NCBI RefSeq assembly: GCF_009765995.1
Contig: NZ_LMUI01000059.1
Span: 273,048 to 337,047, forward strand
From: Methylocapsa sp. S129
GTDB lineage: Bacteria > Pseudomonadota > Alphaproteobacteria > Rhizobiales > Beijerinckiaceae
Reading direction: 5' to 3'
Length of the DNA stretch: 64,000 nt
In this document: piece by piece, positions 8,560-17,653 of the stretch
How the letters are laid out: each line of letters starts with the position of its first letter
Position numbering within the stretch: position 1 is the stretch's first letter
Notes under the pieces: generated by a model
Seen by the model: only the letters and a program-made list of their open reading frames with translations
The model's database searches: none
Told to the model about the DNA's origin: nothing
Translations under genes and position numbers: made by a program

Positions 8560-9132
8560 TCAACCATCACCGCCTTCGAATGCGCTGGGCACATGCCAGG
8601 ATCCCTCCACCCGGAAAAGAACGTTCGGATCGGTATCGATTGAAATTGCGTCGGCGGGCAGCGACAGGTCTTTAACCAATTCGAGAAACGGCTCCCCGTC
8701 TCCCGACAATGTAGGCGGTCGATCCCTGACCTCACGGAATCCGAACATACGAACCCATATCGTCGCATATTTAGGCTTGGCCAGCGTCACCACCTTAGAA
8801 TAGCCCTTGCGGGCGATGTGCGCGAAGATGAAGTCCGTCATCTGCTTGATCACACGCACATTGCGGTAGGCTTGACGGAACCCCGTCCGCTCGACCTTGG
8901 CAAAACCATTGAACCAACGTATTCTGCAGGCTCCGATGGGCTCGTCTTCCGCATAGACGACGATATGCGTCGCCTGAAAATCATTGCCATCGAAAGCTCG
9001 CCGTGCGGCGAGTCCGGTCTCCTCCATAAAGCAGATGCTCCGCACGGCATAGGCATGTAGAAGCTGCTCGTTATTCGTGACGATGACGACGCGGATCGTA
9101 TTGTCGGATTTATGGGCTGCTGGGCCGCTCAT
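8560..9132 (-). CDS. GNAT-like N-acyltransferase family protein
   Basis: About 190 residues. The pattern is that of a GNAT or autoinducer-synthase-like acyltransferase: 'YAVRSICFMEETGLAARRAF' then 'DGNDFQATHIVVY', 'DEPIGACRIRWF', and 'KVERTGFRQAYRN' in the place of the acetyl-CoA loop, then 'YSKVVTLAKPKYATIWVRMF'. The segment 'F-x-E-E-T-G' after an R-x-x-C/V-F is reminiscent of N-acyl amino acid or acyl-homoserine lactone synthases, but the catalytic set is not certain. The frame opens at 9222; the ATG at 9132 gives a compact domain. Confidence 0.6.
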   Translation of the reverse strand: MSGPAAHKSDNTIRVVIVTNNEQLLHAYAVRSICFMEETGLAARRAFDGNDFQATHIVVYAEDEPIGACRIRWFNGFAKVERTGFRQAYRNVRVIKQMTDFIFAHIARKGYSKVVTLAKPKYATIWVRMFGFREVRDRPPTLSGDGEPFLELVKDLSLPADAISIDTDPNVLFRVEGSWHVPSAFEGGDG

Positions 9133-9255
9133 CTTGGCGCTCTGGATTGTCGATTCGCTCCGCCAAACATGGGTGAGTCGGCGGCATACCGGAAGCGATT
9201 GATTTGAACCGCCGTTGTTCATATTTGTGCATCAGCGAGTAAAAGCGGATTCGTC

Positions 9256-9465
9256 ATGCCTCCCGAAGAGATCAAATTGAATTTACTTAATAGGTTTTTC
9301 GAAGAGGCTGTTTGCCTGCACGGAGGCGATTGGAAAAAGGTCCTCGGTTATGTCAAAGGGCGGATAGAGGCCCTGGCCCCCGGAGATCGCGCTGCGATCG
9401 ATGGCGCATTCAAGCGGCTGTCGACGTTCCACGCGCCCGATTTCCGAGGCGGGCCGCCTCACTGA
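9256..9465 (+). CDS. Small hypothetical protein
   Basis: A 69-residue ORF, divergent from the GNAT-like gene. It reads as a compact, charged helical protein ('NLLNRFFEEAVCLHGGDWKK' then 'VLGYVKGRIEALAPGDRAAI') with no membrane segment. No family is recognised. The composition is protein-like and the reading frame ends cleanly before an inverted repeat at 9496-9515, so it is plausibly real; no strong Shine-Dalgarno sequence is seen. Confidence 0.4.
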   Translation: MPPEEIKLNLLNRFFEEAVCLHGGDWKKVLGYVKGRIEALAPGDRAAIDGAFKRLSTFHAPDFRGGPPH

Positions 9466-9495
9466 GCAGCGCATCCTCGACTAGGCCGTCAATCA

Positions 9496-9515
9496 CGGCC
9501 GCCTTGACGCGGCCG
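9496..9515. terminator. GC-rich hairpin downstream of the small ORF
   Basis: CGGCCGC-CTTGAC-GCGGCCG forms a perfect 7-bp stem with a 6-base loop. There is no following T-run, so it is terminator-like at best. It lies between the 69-residue ORF and the flavoprotein gene, both rightward. Confidence 0.35.
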
Positions 9516-9638
9516 GAGCCCCCACCGCCGGAATTTGGCGATCTGCGCTACCGCCGTCGACGATTCTGATATCGTTGTTCATGTCGATGGCGACGGGGTT
9601 CGGATTATCGGCGCGCGCTCAGGAAACCGCGAGACCAC

Positions 9639-10859
9639 TTGCTCATGGACCACTCCCGCAGCGCTCGCACGATCGTCATCGGCGGCGGCCCCGCGGGGCT
9701 GATGGCGGCTGAAGTCATCGCGCGGGCAGGCCGCCGCGTCGCCATATTCGATCAGGCGGCATCGCCCGCGCGCAAGTTTCTGCTGGCGGGACGCGGCGGC
9801 CTCAATCTGACGCATAGCGATCCGCCCGACCACTTTTTGAAGCGCTATGGCGCGGCGGCGCACCATCTTGCGTCCGCCATCGAGGCCTTCCCGCCGGAAG
9901 CTTTACGCGACTGGTGCGCGGCGCTCGGTGAGCCAACCTTCGTTGGCACGAGCGGGCGCATCTTTCCCAAAAGCTTCAAATCCTCGCCGCTGCTGCGCGC
10001 CTGGCTACGTCGGCTTGCAACGCTCGGCGTCGAGCTGCGTCCTCGCTGCCGTTTCCTCGGTTTTGGCGAAGCCAGCAATCCCATTCTGGACGGACCGCAA
10101 GGGCGGCTTGATGAGAGCGCCGATGCGATCGTTCTCGCCTGCGGCGGCGCCTCGTGGCCGCGTCTTGGGTCGGATGGCGCCTGGGTGGAAGGGTTGCAGA
10201 GGGTCGGTGTTGAAACCACGCCGTTGCAGCCGGCCAATTGCGGCCTTGAGGTGGGTTGGTCGGCGCCGTTCAAAGAGCGCTTCGCAGGGACCCCGCTGAA
10301 ATCGATCGCCATGAGCTTTGATGGCGCCCGCGTTCGCGGCGAAGCTGTCGTGACAGCGACGGGGCTGGAAGGCGGCGCCGTTTATGCGCTTTCCGCGCCG
10401 TTGCGCGAGGCGATCAACGCGCATGGCGAGGCGCTGCTGGAAATCGACCTCAAGCCGGATATCGCCATAGACGCGCTGACGCGGCGACTTGAGCAGCCGC
10501 GCGGCGCACAATCCTTTGCGACTTTCCTGCGCAAGGCGGTCGGCCTGGCGCCGATCGCAATAGCGCTTCTTCGCGAAGCGGGCCCTCCGCCCTCGGACGC
10601 CGCCGCGCTGGCGCAGCGTATCAAGCATGCCGGCGTTCGCCTCACCGCCGTCGCGCCGATCGCGCGCGCGATCTCAAGCGCCGGCGGCGTCGCATGGAGC
10701 GAACTCGACGACAATTTCATGTTGCGCCGCCTGCCTGGGGTCTTTGCGGCTGGCGAGATGCTCGATTGGGAAGCGCCGACAGGCGGCTATCTCCTGCAGG
10801 CGTGCTTTGCAACAGGCGCGGCGGCGGGCCGAGGCGCGCTGAAATGGCTGGAAAGGTAA
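9639..10859 (+). CDS. NAD(P)/FAD-dependent oxidoreductase (BaiN/HI0933, TIGR03862-like)
   Basis: A flavoprotein of about 406 residues. The N-terminal FAD-binding motif 'VIGGGPAGLMAAEVIARAG' is at residues 13-31, followed by 'ARKFLLAGRGGLNLTHSDP' (the 'GGGRCNLTN'-like block of the family). The C-terminus 'GVFAAGEMLDWEAPTGGYLL' then 'QACFATGAAAG' is the typical FAD-closing segment. An ATG at 9645 is an alternative start. Family members are widespread, but most have no established substrate. It ends 19 bp from the convergent RND gene. Confidence 0.85.
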   Translation: MLMDHSRSARTIVIGGGPAGLMAAEVIARAGRRVAIFDQAASPARKFLLAGRGGLNLTHSDPPDHFLKRYGAAAHHLASAIEAFPPEALRDWCAALGEPTFVGTSGRIFPKSFKSSPLLRAWLRRLATLGVELRPRCRFLGFGEASNPILDGPQGRLDESADAIVLACGGASWPRLGSDGAWVEGLQRVGVETTPLQPANCGLEVGWSAPFKERFAGTPLKSIAMSFDGARVRGEAVVTATGLEGGAVYALSAPLREAINAHGEALLEIDLKPDIAIDALTRRLEQPRGAQSFATFLRKAVGLAPIAIALLREAGPPPSDAAALAQRIKHAGVRLTAVAPIARAISSAGGVAWSELDDNFMLRRLPGVFAAGEMLDWEAPTGGYLLQACFATGAAAGRGALKWLER

Positions 10860-10878
10860 GCGCCGCGCGACGCGTTCG

Positions 10879-13800
10879 CTATTCCGCCGCTTCCTTCACT
10901 TCGCCAACAGAAGAAGGCCGCAAGGGATGCGGCGCATCGTCGGCTGGCGCGGCGTGAGAGTCCGCCGCGCCATGCCCCAGGCGATGATCGCGCGCGACAA
11001 ATGTGTAGACCGCCGGCGTCACGAACAACGTGAACAGCGTGCCAATGCTCATGCCCGCAAAGATCGTCAGCCCGATCGAAAAGCGGCTGCGGGCCCCCGC
11101 GCCCGCCGCCAGGATCAGCGGCAGCATGCCCACCACCATCGCCGCCGTGGTCATCAGAATCGGGCGCAGCCGCACGCCCGCCGCCCGCTCGATCGCCTCG
11201 CGGCGCGACAAGCCCTGGTCCATCTGCAGGTGATTGGCGAAGTCGACCATCAGAATGCCGTGCTTGGATATCAGGCCGATCAGCGTGACCAGGCCGATCT
11301 GCGTGTAGATATTGATACTGGTCGCGCCCAGGACGCCGCCAATATTGAGCGGCAATAGCGCGCCGAACATCGCCGTCGGCAGCGCGATCAGAATAATGAG
11401 CGGATCCCTGAAACTCTCAAATTGCGCGGCGAGCACGAGATAGATGATGATCAGCGCAAAGATGAAGGTATAGACCAGCGCATTGCCTTCCTGCTCGTAT
11501 TGGCGGGAATCGCCCTGGAAATCATAGGTGTAGCCCTCAGGGAATATTTTCTCGGCCTTCTCCTTGAGGAAATCGAGCGCCTCGCCGAGCGTGCGGCCGG
11601 GGAACGGCACGCCTGAAAGGGTCGCGGAATTCAATTGCTGAAAACTCGTCAGCGCATTGGGTTGCACCGATTGGGTCACGCTCGCCACTGTCGAAAGCGG
11701 CACGAGTTCACCATTGCTGGTGCGCACTTCATAGCGCGTCAGCCAATCGGGCGTCAGCCGGAATTCGCGCGGCGCCTGCGGGATGACCTCGTAGCTGCGC
11801 CCGTAGAGATTGAACCGGTTGACGTAATTGCCGCCCAGAATCGTCGACAAAGCTGTGCCGATGTCCTGCATATTGACGCCGATGCGGTTCGCCTTGTCGA
11901 AATCCACCTTGAATTGATATTGCGGCGTGTCGAATTTCAGATCGGTATCGGTAAACAGGAACAGGCCGCTTTCACGCGCTTCTTTCTGCAATTGGGCGGT
12001 CACGTTGGCCAGAGTCTGAAAGTCGCCGGTCGTGCGAATGACAAACTGCATCGGCGGCCCGCCGGTTGAGCCGGGCAGCGCGGGCGGCGAGAAGGCGAGA
12101 ACTTGCGCGCCGGCGATTTCCAGAAATTTCGGCCCCATCGCGGCGAGCAATTGCTTCGCGCTGCGGACACGCTCGTCCCAGGGCTTGAAGAGAATGCCCG
12201 CAAAGCCGGACCGCACGCCGTTTAGACCATTGATGGTGAAGACATGCGCGACTTCGGGAATGTCGCGCACTTTTTCGTACAGCGTCTGCGTCGCTTGTTC
12301 GAGATAGTCGAGATTGGCGACTTGCGGCGTCTTGACGAGCGCGAGGGCGACGCCTTGATCTTCCTCAGGGGCGAGTTCTTTTGGAGTCGAGATATAGAGG
12401 AGGCCGGTCAGCCCGAGAACGCCGACGAGGATCAGCAAGGTCAGCGCGCGAAAATTCAAGGTGCTGTGCAGCCGGCGCTGATAGACGCGGCGCAAGCCCT
12501 CGAAGCGACGATCAAGAAAACGCGCGAATCCGCCGCTCTCCCCGGTCTGATGCTTCAGCAGCCTCGAACACATCATCGGCGTCAACGTCAGCGCGATAAA
12601 GCCGGAGACCACGACGGCGCCCGCCAGAGTGAAGGCGAATTCGCGAAATAGCGCGCCGGTGACGCCCGAAACGAAGCCGATCGGCGCATAAACCGCCGCC
12701 AGCGTGATCGTCATCGCGATGACAGGCAGTGCAATTTCATGCGCGCCTTTTATCGCCGCATCGAACGGCGTCATGCCGTCTTCGATATGGCGGTGGATGT
12801 TTTCGACCACGACGATCGCGTCGTCGACCACCAGGCCGATGCCCAGCACAAGCGCGAGCAGGGTCAGCAGATTGATGGAATAGCCAAGCGCAAGCAGCGC
12901 AATCATCACGCCGACCAGCGACAGCGGGATCGTCACGATCGGGATGATCGTCGAGCGGAAATTGCCCAAAAACAGGAAGATCACGACAATGACGATGACC
13001 GCGGCTTCGGCGAGCGTCTTGGCGACTTCATAGATCGAGGCGCGAATGAACTGCGTCGAATCATAGGCGATCGCCGATTGCAGTCCGGTGGGCAATTGGC
13101 GCTGGATGTCGGGCATGGCGGCGCGAACGCCATCGATAACCGTTAGCGGATTGGCCTCGGGCGTTCCGTAGATGCCGATAAACACCGCCTTCAGCCCGTC
13201 GAAGACCGACGAGCTGTCGGAATTTTCCGGACCCAATTCGATTTTCGAGATATTGCCGAGGCGGATCAGCGCGTCGCCGCGCGTGGCCACGACGAGCTGC
13301 CCGAAGGCCTGCGCATTGTCGAGCGACGTGAGCGCATTGACGCTGACCTGCGTATAGTCGCTCTTGATCTCTCCCGCCGCCGTCGTGAAATTATTCGCGC
13401 TGAGCGCCCGGCTCACGTCGGCGGGCGTCACGCTGAGCGCGGCCATCTTGGTCGGATCAAGCCAGATGCGCATTGCGAACGTCTGGCCGCCCAAGATCTG
13501 CGCCGTGGCGACGCCGTCGATCGTTTGCAGGCGCGGCTGGACGACGCGCGTCAGATAATCGGTGATTTGCGAAGAATTCATCACCTTGGAGTTGAACGAT
13601 ATATACATCAGGGCGAAGCCTTGGCCCGTCTGCTTGATGACGATCGGGTCGTTGGCGTCGCGCGGCAGAACGCCGCGCACCTGATTGGTCTTGGCGAGCA
13701 CGTCGGCCACGGCGCGGTCCGGATTGGCGTCCAGCCGCAGATTCAAGGTGATCGTCGAGACGTTTTGCTGCGAATTCGAAACGAGGGTGTCGATGCCCTC

Positions 13801-14025
13801 CGCGCTGGCGACGGCCTGCTCAAGCGGCGTCGTGATGAATCCCTTGATCAGATCCGCATTGGCTCCGGGATAGGTCGTCGTGATCGTGATTGTCGTATTC
13901 GACATCTCGGGAAACTGGCGGATCTGCAATTTAAGGCCCGCCATGGCGCCAACCAGCAGAACGAGCAGGCTGACCACGGTGGAGAGAACCGGCCGGCGAA
14001 TGAAAAGATCGGTGAAGCGGTTCAT
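10879..14025 (-). CDS. RND multidrug efflux permease (HAE1 family)
   Basis: Inner-membrane proton-driven efflux pump of about 1048 residues, the standard RND length. The N-terminus 'FIRRPVLSTVVSLLVLLVGA' is the first membrane helix; later 'VLGIGLVVDDAIVVVENIHR' carries the paired Asp residues of the proton relay in TM4. Porter-domain blocks ('TTYPGANADLIKGFITTPLE') are clear. The open frame continues upstream to 14103, inside the adaptor gene's C-terminal coding region, but the ATG at 14025 fits the family. It lies 13 bp after the adaptor gene. No outer-membrane channel gene is nearby, so it probably borrows a TolC from elsewhere. Confidence 0.93.
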   Translation of the reverse strand: MNRFTDLFIRRPVLSTVVSLLVLLVGAMAGLKLQIRQFPEMSNTTITITTTYPGANADLIKGFITTPLEQAVASAEGIDTLVSNSQQNVSTITLNLRLDANPDRAVADVLAKTNQVRGVLPRDANDPIVIKQTGQGFALMYISFNSKVMNSSQITDYLTRVVQPRLQTIDGVATAQILGGQTFAMRIWLDPTKMAALSVTPADVSRALSANNFTTAAGEIKSDYTQVSVNALTSLDNAQAFGQLVVATRGDALIRLGNISKIELGPENSDSSSVFDGLKAVFIGIYGTPEANPLTVIDGVRAAMPDIQRQLPTGLQSAIAYDSTQFIRASIYEVAKTLAEAAVIVIVVIFLFLGNFRSTIIPIVTIPLSLVGVMIALLALGYSINLLTLLALVLGIGLVVDDAIVVVENIHRHIEDGMTPFDAAIKGAHEIALPVIAMTITLAAVYAPIGFVSGVTGALFREFAFTLAGAVVVSGFIALTLTPMMCSRLLKHQTGESGGFARFLDRRFEGLRRVYQRRLHSTLNFRALTLLILVGVLGLTGLLYISTPKELAPEEDQGVALALVKTPQVANLDYLEQATQTLYEKVRDIPEVAHVFTINGLNGVRSGFAGILFKPWDERVRSAKQLLAAMGPKFLEIAGAQVLAFSPPALPGSTGGPPMQFVIRTTGDFQTLANVTAQLQKEARESGLFLFTDTDLKFDTPQYQFKVDFDKANRIGVNMQDIGTALSTILGGNYVNRFNLYGRSYEVIPQAPREFRLTPDWLTRYEVRTSNGELVPLSTVASVTQSVQPNALTSFQQLNSATLSGVPFPGRTLGEALDFLKEKAEKIFPEGYTYDFQGDSRQYEQEGNALVYTFIFALIIIYLVLAAQFESFRDPLIILIALPTAMFGALLPLNIGGVLGATSINIYTQIGLVTLIGLISKHGILMVDFANHLQMDQGLSRREAIERAAGVRLRPILMTTAAMVVGMLPLILAAGAGARSRFSIGLTIFAGMSIGTLFTLFVTPAVYTFVARDHRLGHGAADSHAAPADDAPHPLRPSSVGEVKEAAE

Positions 14026-14038
14026 GATCGCTCGAGGC

Positions 14039-15355
14039 TCACGGCTTGGGCGTTTGCGCCGGCGTCGGCAGGCCGGCCGTGCTGTCGATCGTGACCGGCC
14101 CATTGGGCTGGAGCTTGATCTGGCCGGAGGTGACCACGAGCTCGCCTGCGTTCACGCCTTCGAGGATCGACACGCGCTCGCCGCGGGTGTCGCCGACCCG
14201 CACAAAGCGCCGCTCGGCGATGAGATTGGGTTTGTCGTCTTTCCCCGCCGCCTGCGCTTCGCTAGCCTTAGGCGGCGCCGGCTTGACCACGAAAACATTG
14301 TCGCCGTAGAGGCTGAAGATGATCGCCGTGCGCGGCAAAGTCAGGACATCGGCGGGCGCGCCGGTCGTCACCGCAATATTGGCGAACATGCCAGGCAGAA
14401 GCTTGTGATCGGGATTGGGGAATTCGGCGCGCACCAGCAGGTTGCGGGTGTCCTGGCTGATGCGCGCATCGATCGCGGCGATCTTGCCGGTAAATGTCCG
14501 GTCCGGAAACGCGTCCAGCGTCATCGTCGCCTGTTGGCCGACCGCCAATGTGCGCAACGACTGTTCGGGCGATTGAAAGTCGACATAGATCGGATCGAGT
14601 TGCTGCAGGGTGACGACGCTCGTGCCGACCGCCAAAAACTGCCCGACATCGACTTTGCTGATGCCAAGGCGTCCCGCGAAGGGCGCCGCGAGGGCTTTTT
14701 GGGCGATGATGGCGCGCGTGCGCTCGACGGTCGCGGCGGCCGAATCGCGAGCGGCGACCGCCGAATCGACTTGCGACTTCGCGGTATTGCCGCCTTGCAC
14801 CAGCGTCTGCTGGCGTTCGAGCGTCGCGTCGGCATTCCTGAGCTGCGCCATTCCGTTCTTCAAATCCGCCTGGTCGACAGAATCATCGATTTGAAGAAGG
14901 GGCGCGCCGGCGGCGACATCGTCGCTCGACTTGAAGTGAATCGCGCTGATGACGCCGGCCACCTGCGGCGCGATGTCAATGCCCTGGTATGCGCGCAAGC
15001 TGCCGATGGCCGGCATCTGCGGCGTCCATTTTTCCATTTTCGCGGGCTCGGCCGACACCGCCGACGGCTTGGGCGCGAAGGCGGCGGAGATGAAGCCTTT
15101 GACCATGTCTGGTTTGATGACAAACTGAAAATAATAGAGGCCGCCGCCGAGTCCCGCCAGAATCGCCAAGGTCAGCAGAAAAACCACGGGCCGGCGCACC
15201 CCCAGAGGCAACAGCCTCAAAACCAGGAGCAGCGCCAACACGCCAGCCAGGACAAAAAGAACCGCGGCGGGAAAGGGAAGTTTGAAAAGATTCGAGCTCG
15301 CCGCGCCGCCAACGGCGGCGGCCAACACCACGAGCGCCAAAAGAATTCGATTCAT
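14039..15355 (-). CDS. RND efflux periplasmic adaptor (membrane fusion protein)
   Basis: Membrane-fusion subunit of the efflux pump, 438 residues as annotated. The lipoyl/barrel-sandwich halves are 'GVISAIHFKSSDDVAAGAPL' and 'ALAAPFAGRLGISKVDVGQF', separated by a coiled-coil hairpin; the beta-barrel follows. The N-terminus is unusual: about 85 residues hold three hydrophobic segments where one anchor is usual. A GTG at 15199 would give the normal single-anchor form, so the true start is uncertain. It is first in a two-gene operon with the RND permease. Confidence 0.88.
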   Translation of the reverse strand: MNRILLALVVLAAAVGGAASSNLFKLPFPAAVLFVLAGVLALLLVLRLLPLGVRRPVVFLLTLAILAGLGGGLYYFQFVIKPDMVKGFISAAFAPKPSAVSAEPAKMEKWTPQMPAIGSLRAYQGIDIAPQVAGVISAIHFKSSDDVAAGAPLLQIDDSVDQADLKNGMAQLRNADATLERQQTLVQGGNTAKSQVDSAVAARDSAAATVERTRAIIAQKALAAPFAGRLGISKVDVGQFLAVGTSVVTLQQLDPIYVDFQSPEQSLRTLAVGQQATMTLDAFPDRTFTGKIAAIDARISQDTRNLLVRAEFPNPDHKLLPGMFANIAVTTGAPADVLTLPRTAIIFSLYGDNVFVVKPAPPKASEAQAAGKDDKPNLIAERRFVRVGDTRGERVSILEGVNAGELVVTSGQIKLQPNGPVTIDSTAGLPTPAQTPKP

Positions 15356-15531
15356 GCGGCGGACTGTCCTTCGTGCCGATGACGCGCGCTCTTGGCGTCA
15401 ACTTTTCGTGATTGGAGCGCCCTCATATAGGGAGCCGGTCAAAAGATAAACAAGTCCGAGCCGAGCGAATGTTTCGCTGCGACGATCGCATGTGGCATCC
15501 GTACCGCACGCTCGTTTTCAATGGGCGATTC

Positions 15532-16047
15532 TCATCGCACGCGCATATTCTCGCCGACCGGCTCGGGCGCCGCGCTCCAGTAGCGCAGCGCCAGATTGCC
15601 GTTGCGGCCGATCGACATGCCTGCGAACCATGCCGACAAGGCCGCCGCGAGCAGCTCGATCGGCAAAACCTCGGTCCATCCGGCATGCGACTCAACGCCG
15701 TAATGGAGGACGAATTCGAAGACGAACGCGCCCAGGATGATGGCGAGCATCATGACGTCGCCGGGCGTTGCGATCGTCTGCGCGCTTCTGTCGATCCCGA
15801 TGGCCCAGCGCCCGGCATGGCGCCAGCCGATCGCCAGCCCGATCGCGCCGCCCGCCAACGCCGCCGCGAGATCGGCGAGAACCGGCGCCGGAAACAGGCC
15901 GAAAAACCCTCGCACGCCTAGCACGACCATCAGCGCCGGCAGAATGAGGAGACGTTCGACGCGGATGGTGCGCGGATAACAACGCGCGACGCCCATCCAC
16001 AACAGCGCCAGGAACAGCACATAAACATAAGCGGGAATATGCGACAT
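15532..16047 (-). CDS. Hypothetical integral membrane protein
   Basis: A 171-residue protein with about five hydrophobic helices: 'YVYVLFLALLWMGVARC', 'LLILPALMVVLGVRGFFGLF', 'LAAALAGGAIGLAIGW', 'VMMLAIILGAFVFEFVL' and 'ELLAAALSAWFAGMSIG'. Conserved-looking polar positions lie between helices ('GWRHAGRW'). I recognise it only as a DUF-type membrane protein. It is divergent from the TetR gene across an 86-bp region holding a 13-bp palindrome, so it may be a target of that repressor. Confidence 0.65.
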   Translation of the reverse strand: MSHIPAYVYVLFLALLWMGVARCYPRTIRVERLLILPALMVVLGVRGFFGLFPAPVLADLAAALAGGAIGLAIGWRHAGRWAIGIDRSAQTIATPGDVMMLAIILGAFVFEFVLHYGVESHAGWTEVLPIELLAAALSAWFAGMSIGRNGNLALRYWSAAPEPVGENMRVR

Positions 16048-16085
16048 GGCGGCGTCCCGTGTTTTGTTTGACGAGCGACGGCGCT

Positions 16086-16098
16086 TGATAGACTATCA
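16086..16098. promoter_or_regulatory. Candidate TetR operator
   Basis: TGATAG-A-CTATCA is a perfect 6-1-6 inverted repeat in the short divergent region between the membrane protein and TetR genes, 36 bp before the tetR-type ATG. Position and symmetry suit an autoregulatory operator. Confidence 0.45.
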
Positions 16099-16133
16099 TC
16101 CTAACGATGTAAAGATACGGAGCGCCCCAAGCC

Positions 16134-16730
16134 ATGCCGTCCCCCGCGACGCGCGCTGACGACCGCTATCACCATGGCGATTTGCGCAAGGCGCTCCTTA
16201 ACGCCGCGCGGACGCTGCTGGAGGAGCGCGGGCCGGCGGCGCTGAGCCTGCGCGAACTCGCGCGGCGCGTCGGCGTCTCGGCACCCTCTGTCTACCACCA
16301 TTTCTCCAGCCTCGATGCCATCGCCGTCGCTCTGGCCGAACAAGGATTCACCGAGCTGACTGAGGGGCTTGAAGCCGCTCCGATCCATGCGGAGGGCCAG
16401 CTCGCCCCGACCGGGCACGCCTATATCGCCTTTGCGCGCGCCAACCCCGGGCTCTACCGGCTGATGTTCGGCGAGGGATTTCGCGACGCCTCCAAAGGTA
16501 GCCAGGCCGTTCACGCGCTGCGCGAGCGCGCTTATGAAAAGGTGGTGGCGGGCTTGCGAACGCGCCTGCCGGCCGACGAACTCCCCGTCGCCGCTCTGTT
16601 CCTGTGGTCCCTGGCGCATGGCCTCGCTTTGCTGATGATCGACAGGCAAGTCGACGCTGGCGCGGACGCGGAGGCGGTGATCCGCAGCGTCTTGCGCCTC
16701 GCGGGCGTTGGCCTGCCGCCTTCGGCGTGA
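16134..16730 (+). CDS. TetR/AcrR-family transcriptional regulator
   Basis: A 198-residue repressor. The HTH spans about residues 15-60 with 'YHHGDLRKALLNAARTLLEE' and 'LSLRELARRVGVSAPSVYHH'. The C-terminal part resembles the WHG-type ligand domain ('AYIAFARANPGLYRLMFGEG'). It is divergent from a membrane protein and upstream of an SDR gene 104 bp away. It probably represses one or both through the TGATAGACTATCA palindrome. The ligand is unknown. Confidence 0.88.
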   Translation: MPSPATRADDRYHHGDLRKALLNAARTLLEERGPAALSLRELARRVGVSAPSVYHHFSSLDAIAVALAEQGFTELTEGLEAAPIHAEGQLAPTGHAYIAFARANPGLYRLMFGEGFRDASKGSQAVHALRERAYEKVVAGLRTRLPADELPVAALFLWSLAHGLALLMIDRQVDAGADAEAVIRSVLRLAGVGLPPSA

Positions 16731-16833
16731 AGGGTTCGACGGCCGCGAGGCGTCTCCCGGGCCGGTCGTTTGACGCCAGCGTCCGAAAGAGACAATGACA
16801 TCATACAAACGCTCTCATCGAGGCTCGAAACCT

Positions 16834-17625
16834 ATGGCGCTTTCCGACGCTCCCATACATCCGATCATTCCCGACCTCGCGGGCAAGGTCGTGCTTATTA
16901 CCGGCGCTTCCACCGGCATCGGCGCCGCATTGGCGCGGGGTTTTGGCGCGCAGGGCTCGCGCGTCGCGATCCATTATCATTCCAGCGAGACGCCGGCCAA
17001 AGCGCTCGCGCGGGAGATCGCGAGCGCGGGCGCCGAGGCGCTGCTGGTGCAGGGCGACGTCACCGACGCCGCCGCATGCGCGCGCATCGTCGGCGAGACC
17101 GCCGCTCATTTTGGCCGCATCGACGGCCTCATCAACAATGCCGGCCTGATGCTGGGCCGGCTGCCCTCGCTTGAGGCGAGCGACGAGCATATTCAGGACG
17201 TCATCGATCTCAACGTGCGCTCGATCCTCCGGGTGACTCGCGCGGCGGCGCCCTGGCTGGAACGCCAGGGCGGCTTCATCATCAACACGACCTCCGTCGC
17301 GGCGCGCAACGGCGGGGGCAATGGCGCCGTCATCTACGCAGCGGCCAAGGGCTTCGTCTCAACGCTGACGCGCGGTCACGCCAAGGAATTGATCGGCAGG
17401 AAAATCCGCGTCAACGCGGTCGCGCCCGGCGTGATCGCGACGCCGTTTCACGACCGCTACACGAGCGCCGCGCAGCTCGAGACGCAGCGTCTCACAATAC
17501 CGCTCGGCCGCGTCGGGACGCCGGAAGAATGCGTTGGCGCCTTTCTGTTTCTCGCTTCCGAAATGCTCAGCGGCTATGTCGTCGGCCAGATCATCGAGGT
17601 CAATGGCGGGCAGTTGATGCCTTGA
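16834..17625 (+). CDS. Short-chain dehydrogenase/reductase (SDR)
   Basis: A classical SDR of about 263 residues. It has the nucleotide motif 'TGASTGIG', 'NNAG', and the catalytic Ser-Tyr-Lys in 'TTSVAARNGGG' and 'AVIYAAAKGF', and ends with 'GQIIEVNGGQLM'. The frame opens at 16795, but the ATG at 16834 matches the family. It follows the TetR regulator and may be its target. Substrate is unknown. Confidence 0.88.
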   Translation: MALSDAPIHPIIPDLAGKVVLITGASTGIGAALARGFGAQGSRVAIHYHSSETPAKALAREIASAGAEALLVQGDVTDAAACARIVGETAAHFGRIDGLINNAGLMLGRLPSLEASDEHIQDVIDLNVRSILRVTRAAAPWLERQGGFIINTTSVAARNGGGNGAVIYAAAKGFVSTLTRGHAKELIGRKIRVNAVAPGVIATPFHDRYTSAAQLETQRLTIPLGRVGTPEECVGAFLFLASEMLSGYVVGQIIEVNGGQLMP

Positions 17626-17653
17626 GGCCGGCGCGGCGGCGCTTGCAAGCGCC

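Noticed and set aside
13880-15382. A 500-codon plus-strand ORF over the efflux adaptor gene
   Set aside because: It is antisense to a clear adaptor gene, is very rich in Arg, Gly and Asp with no family motifs, and is typical of long shadow frames in GC-rich DNA.
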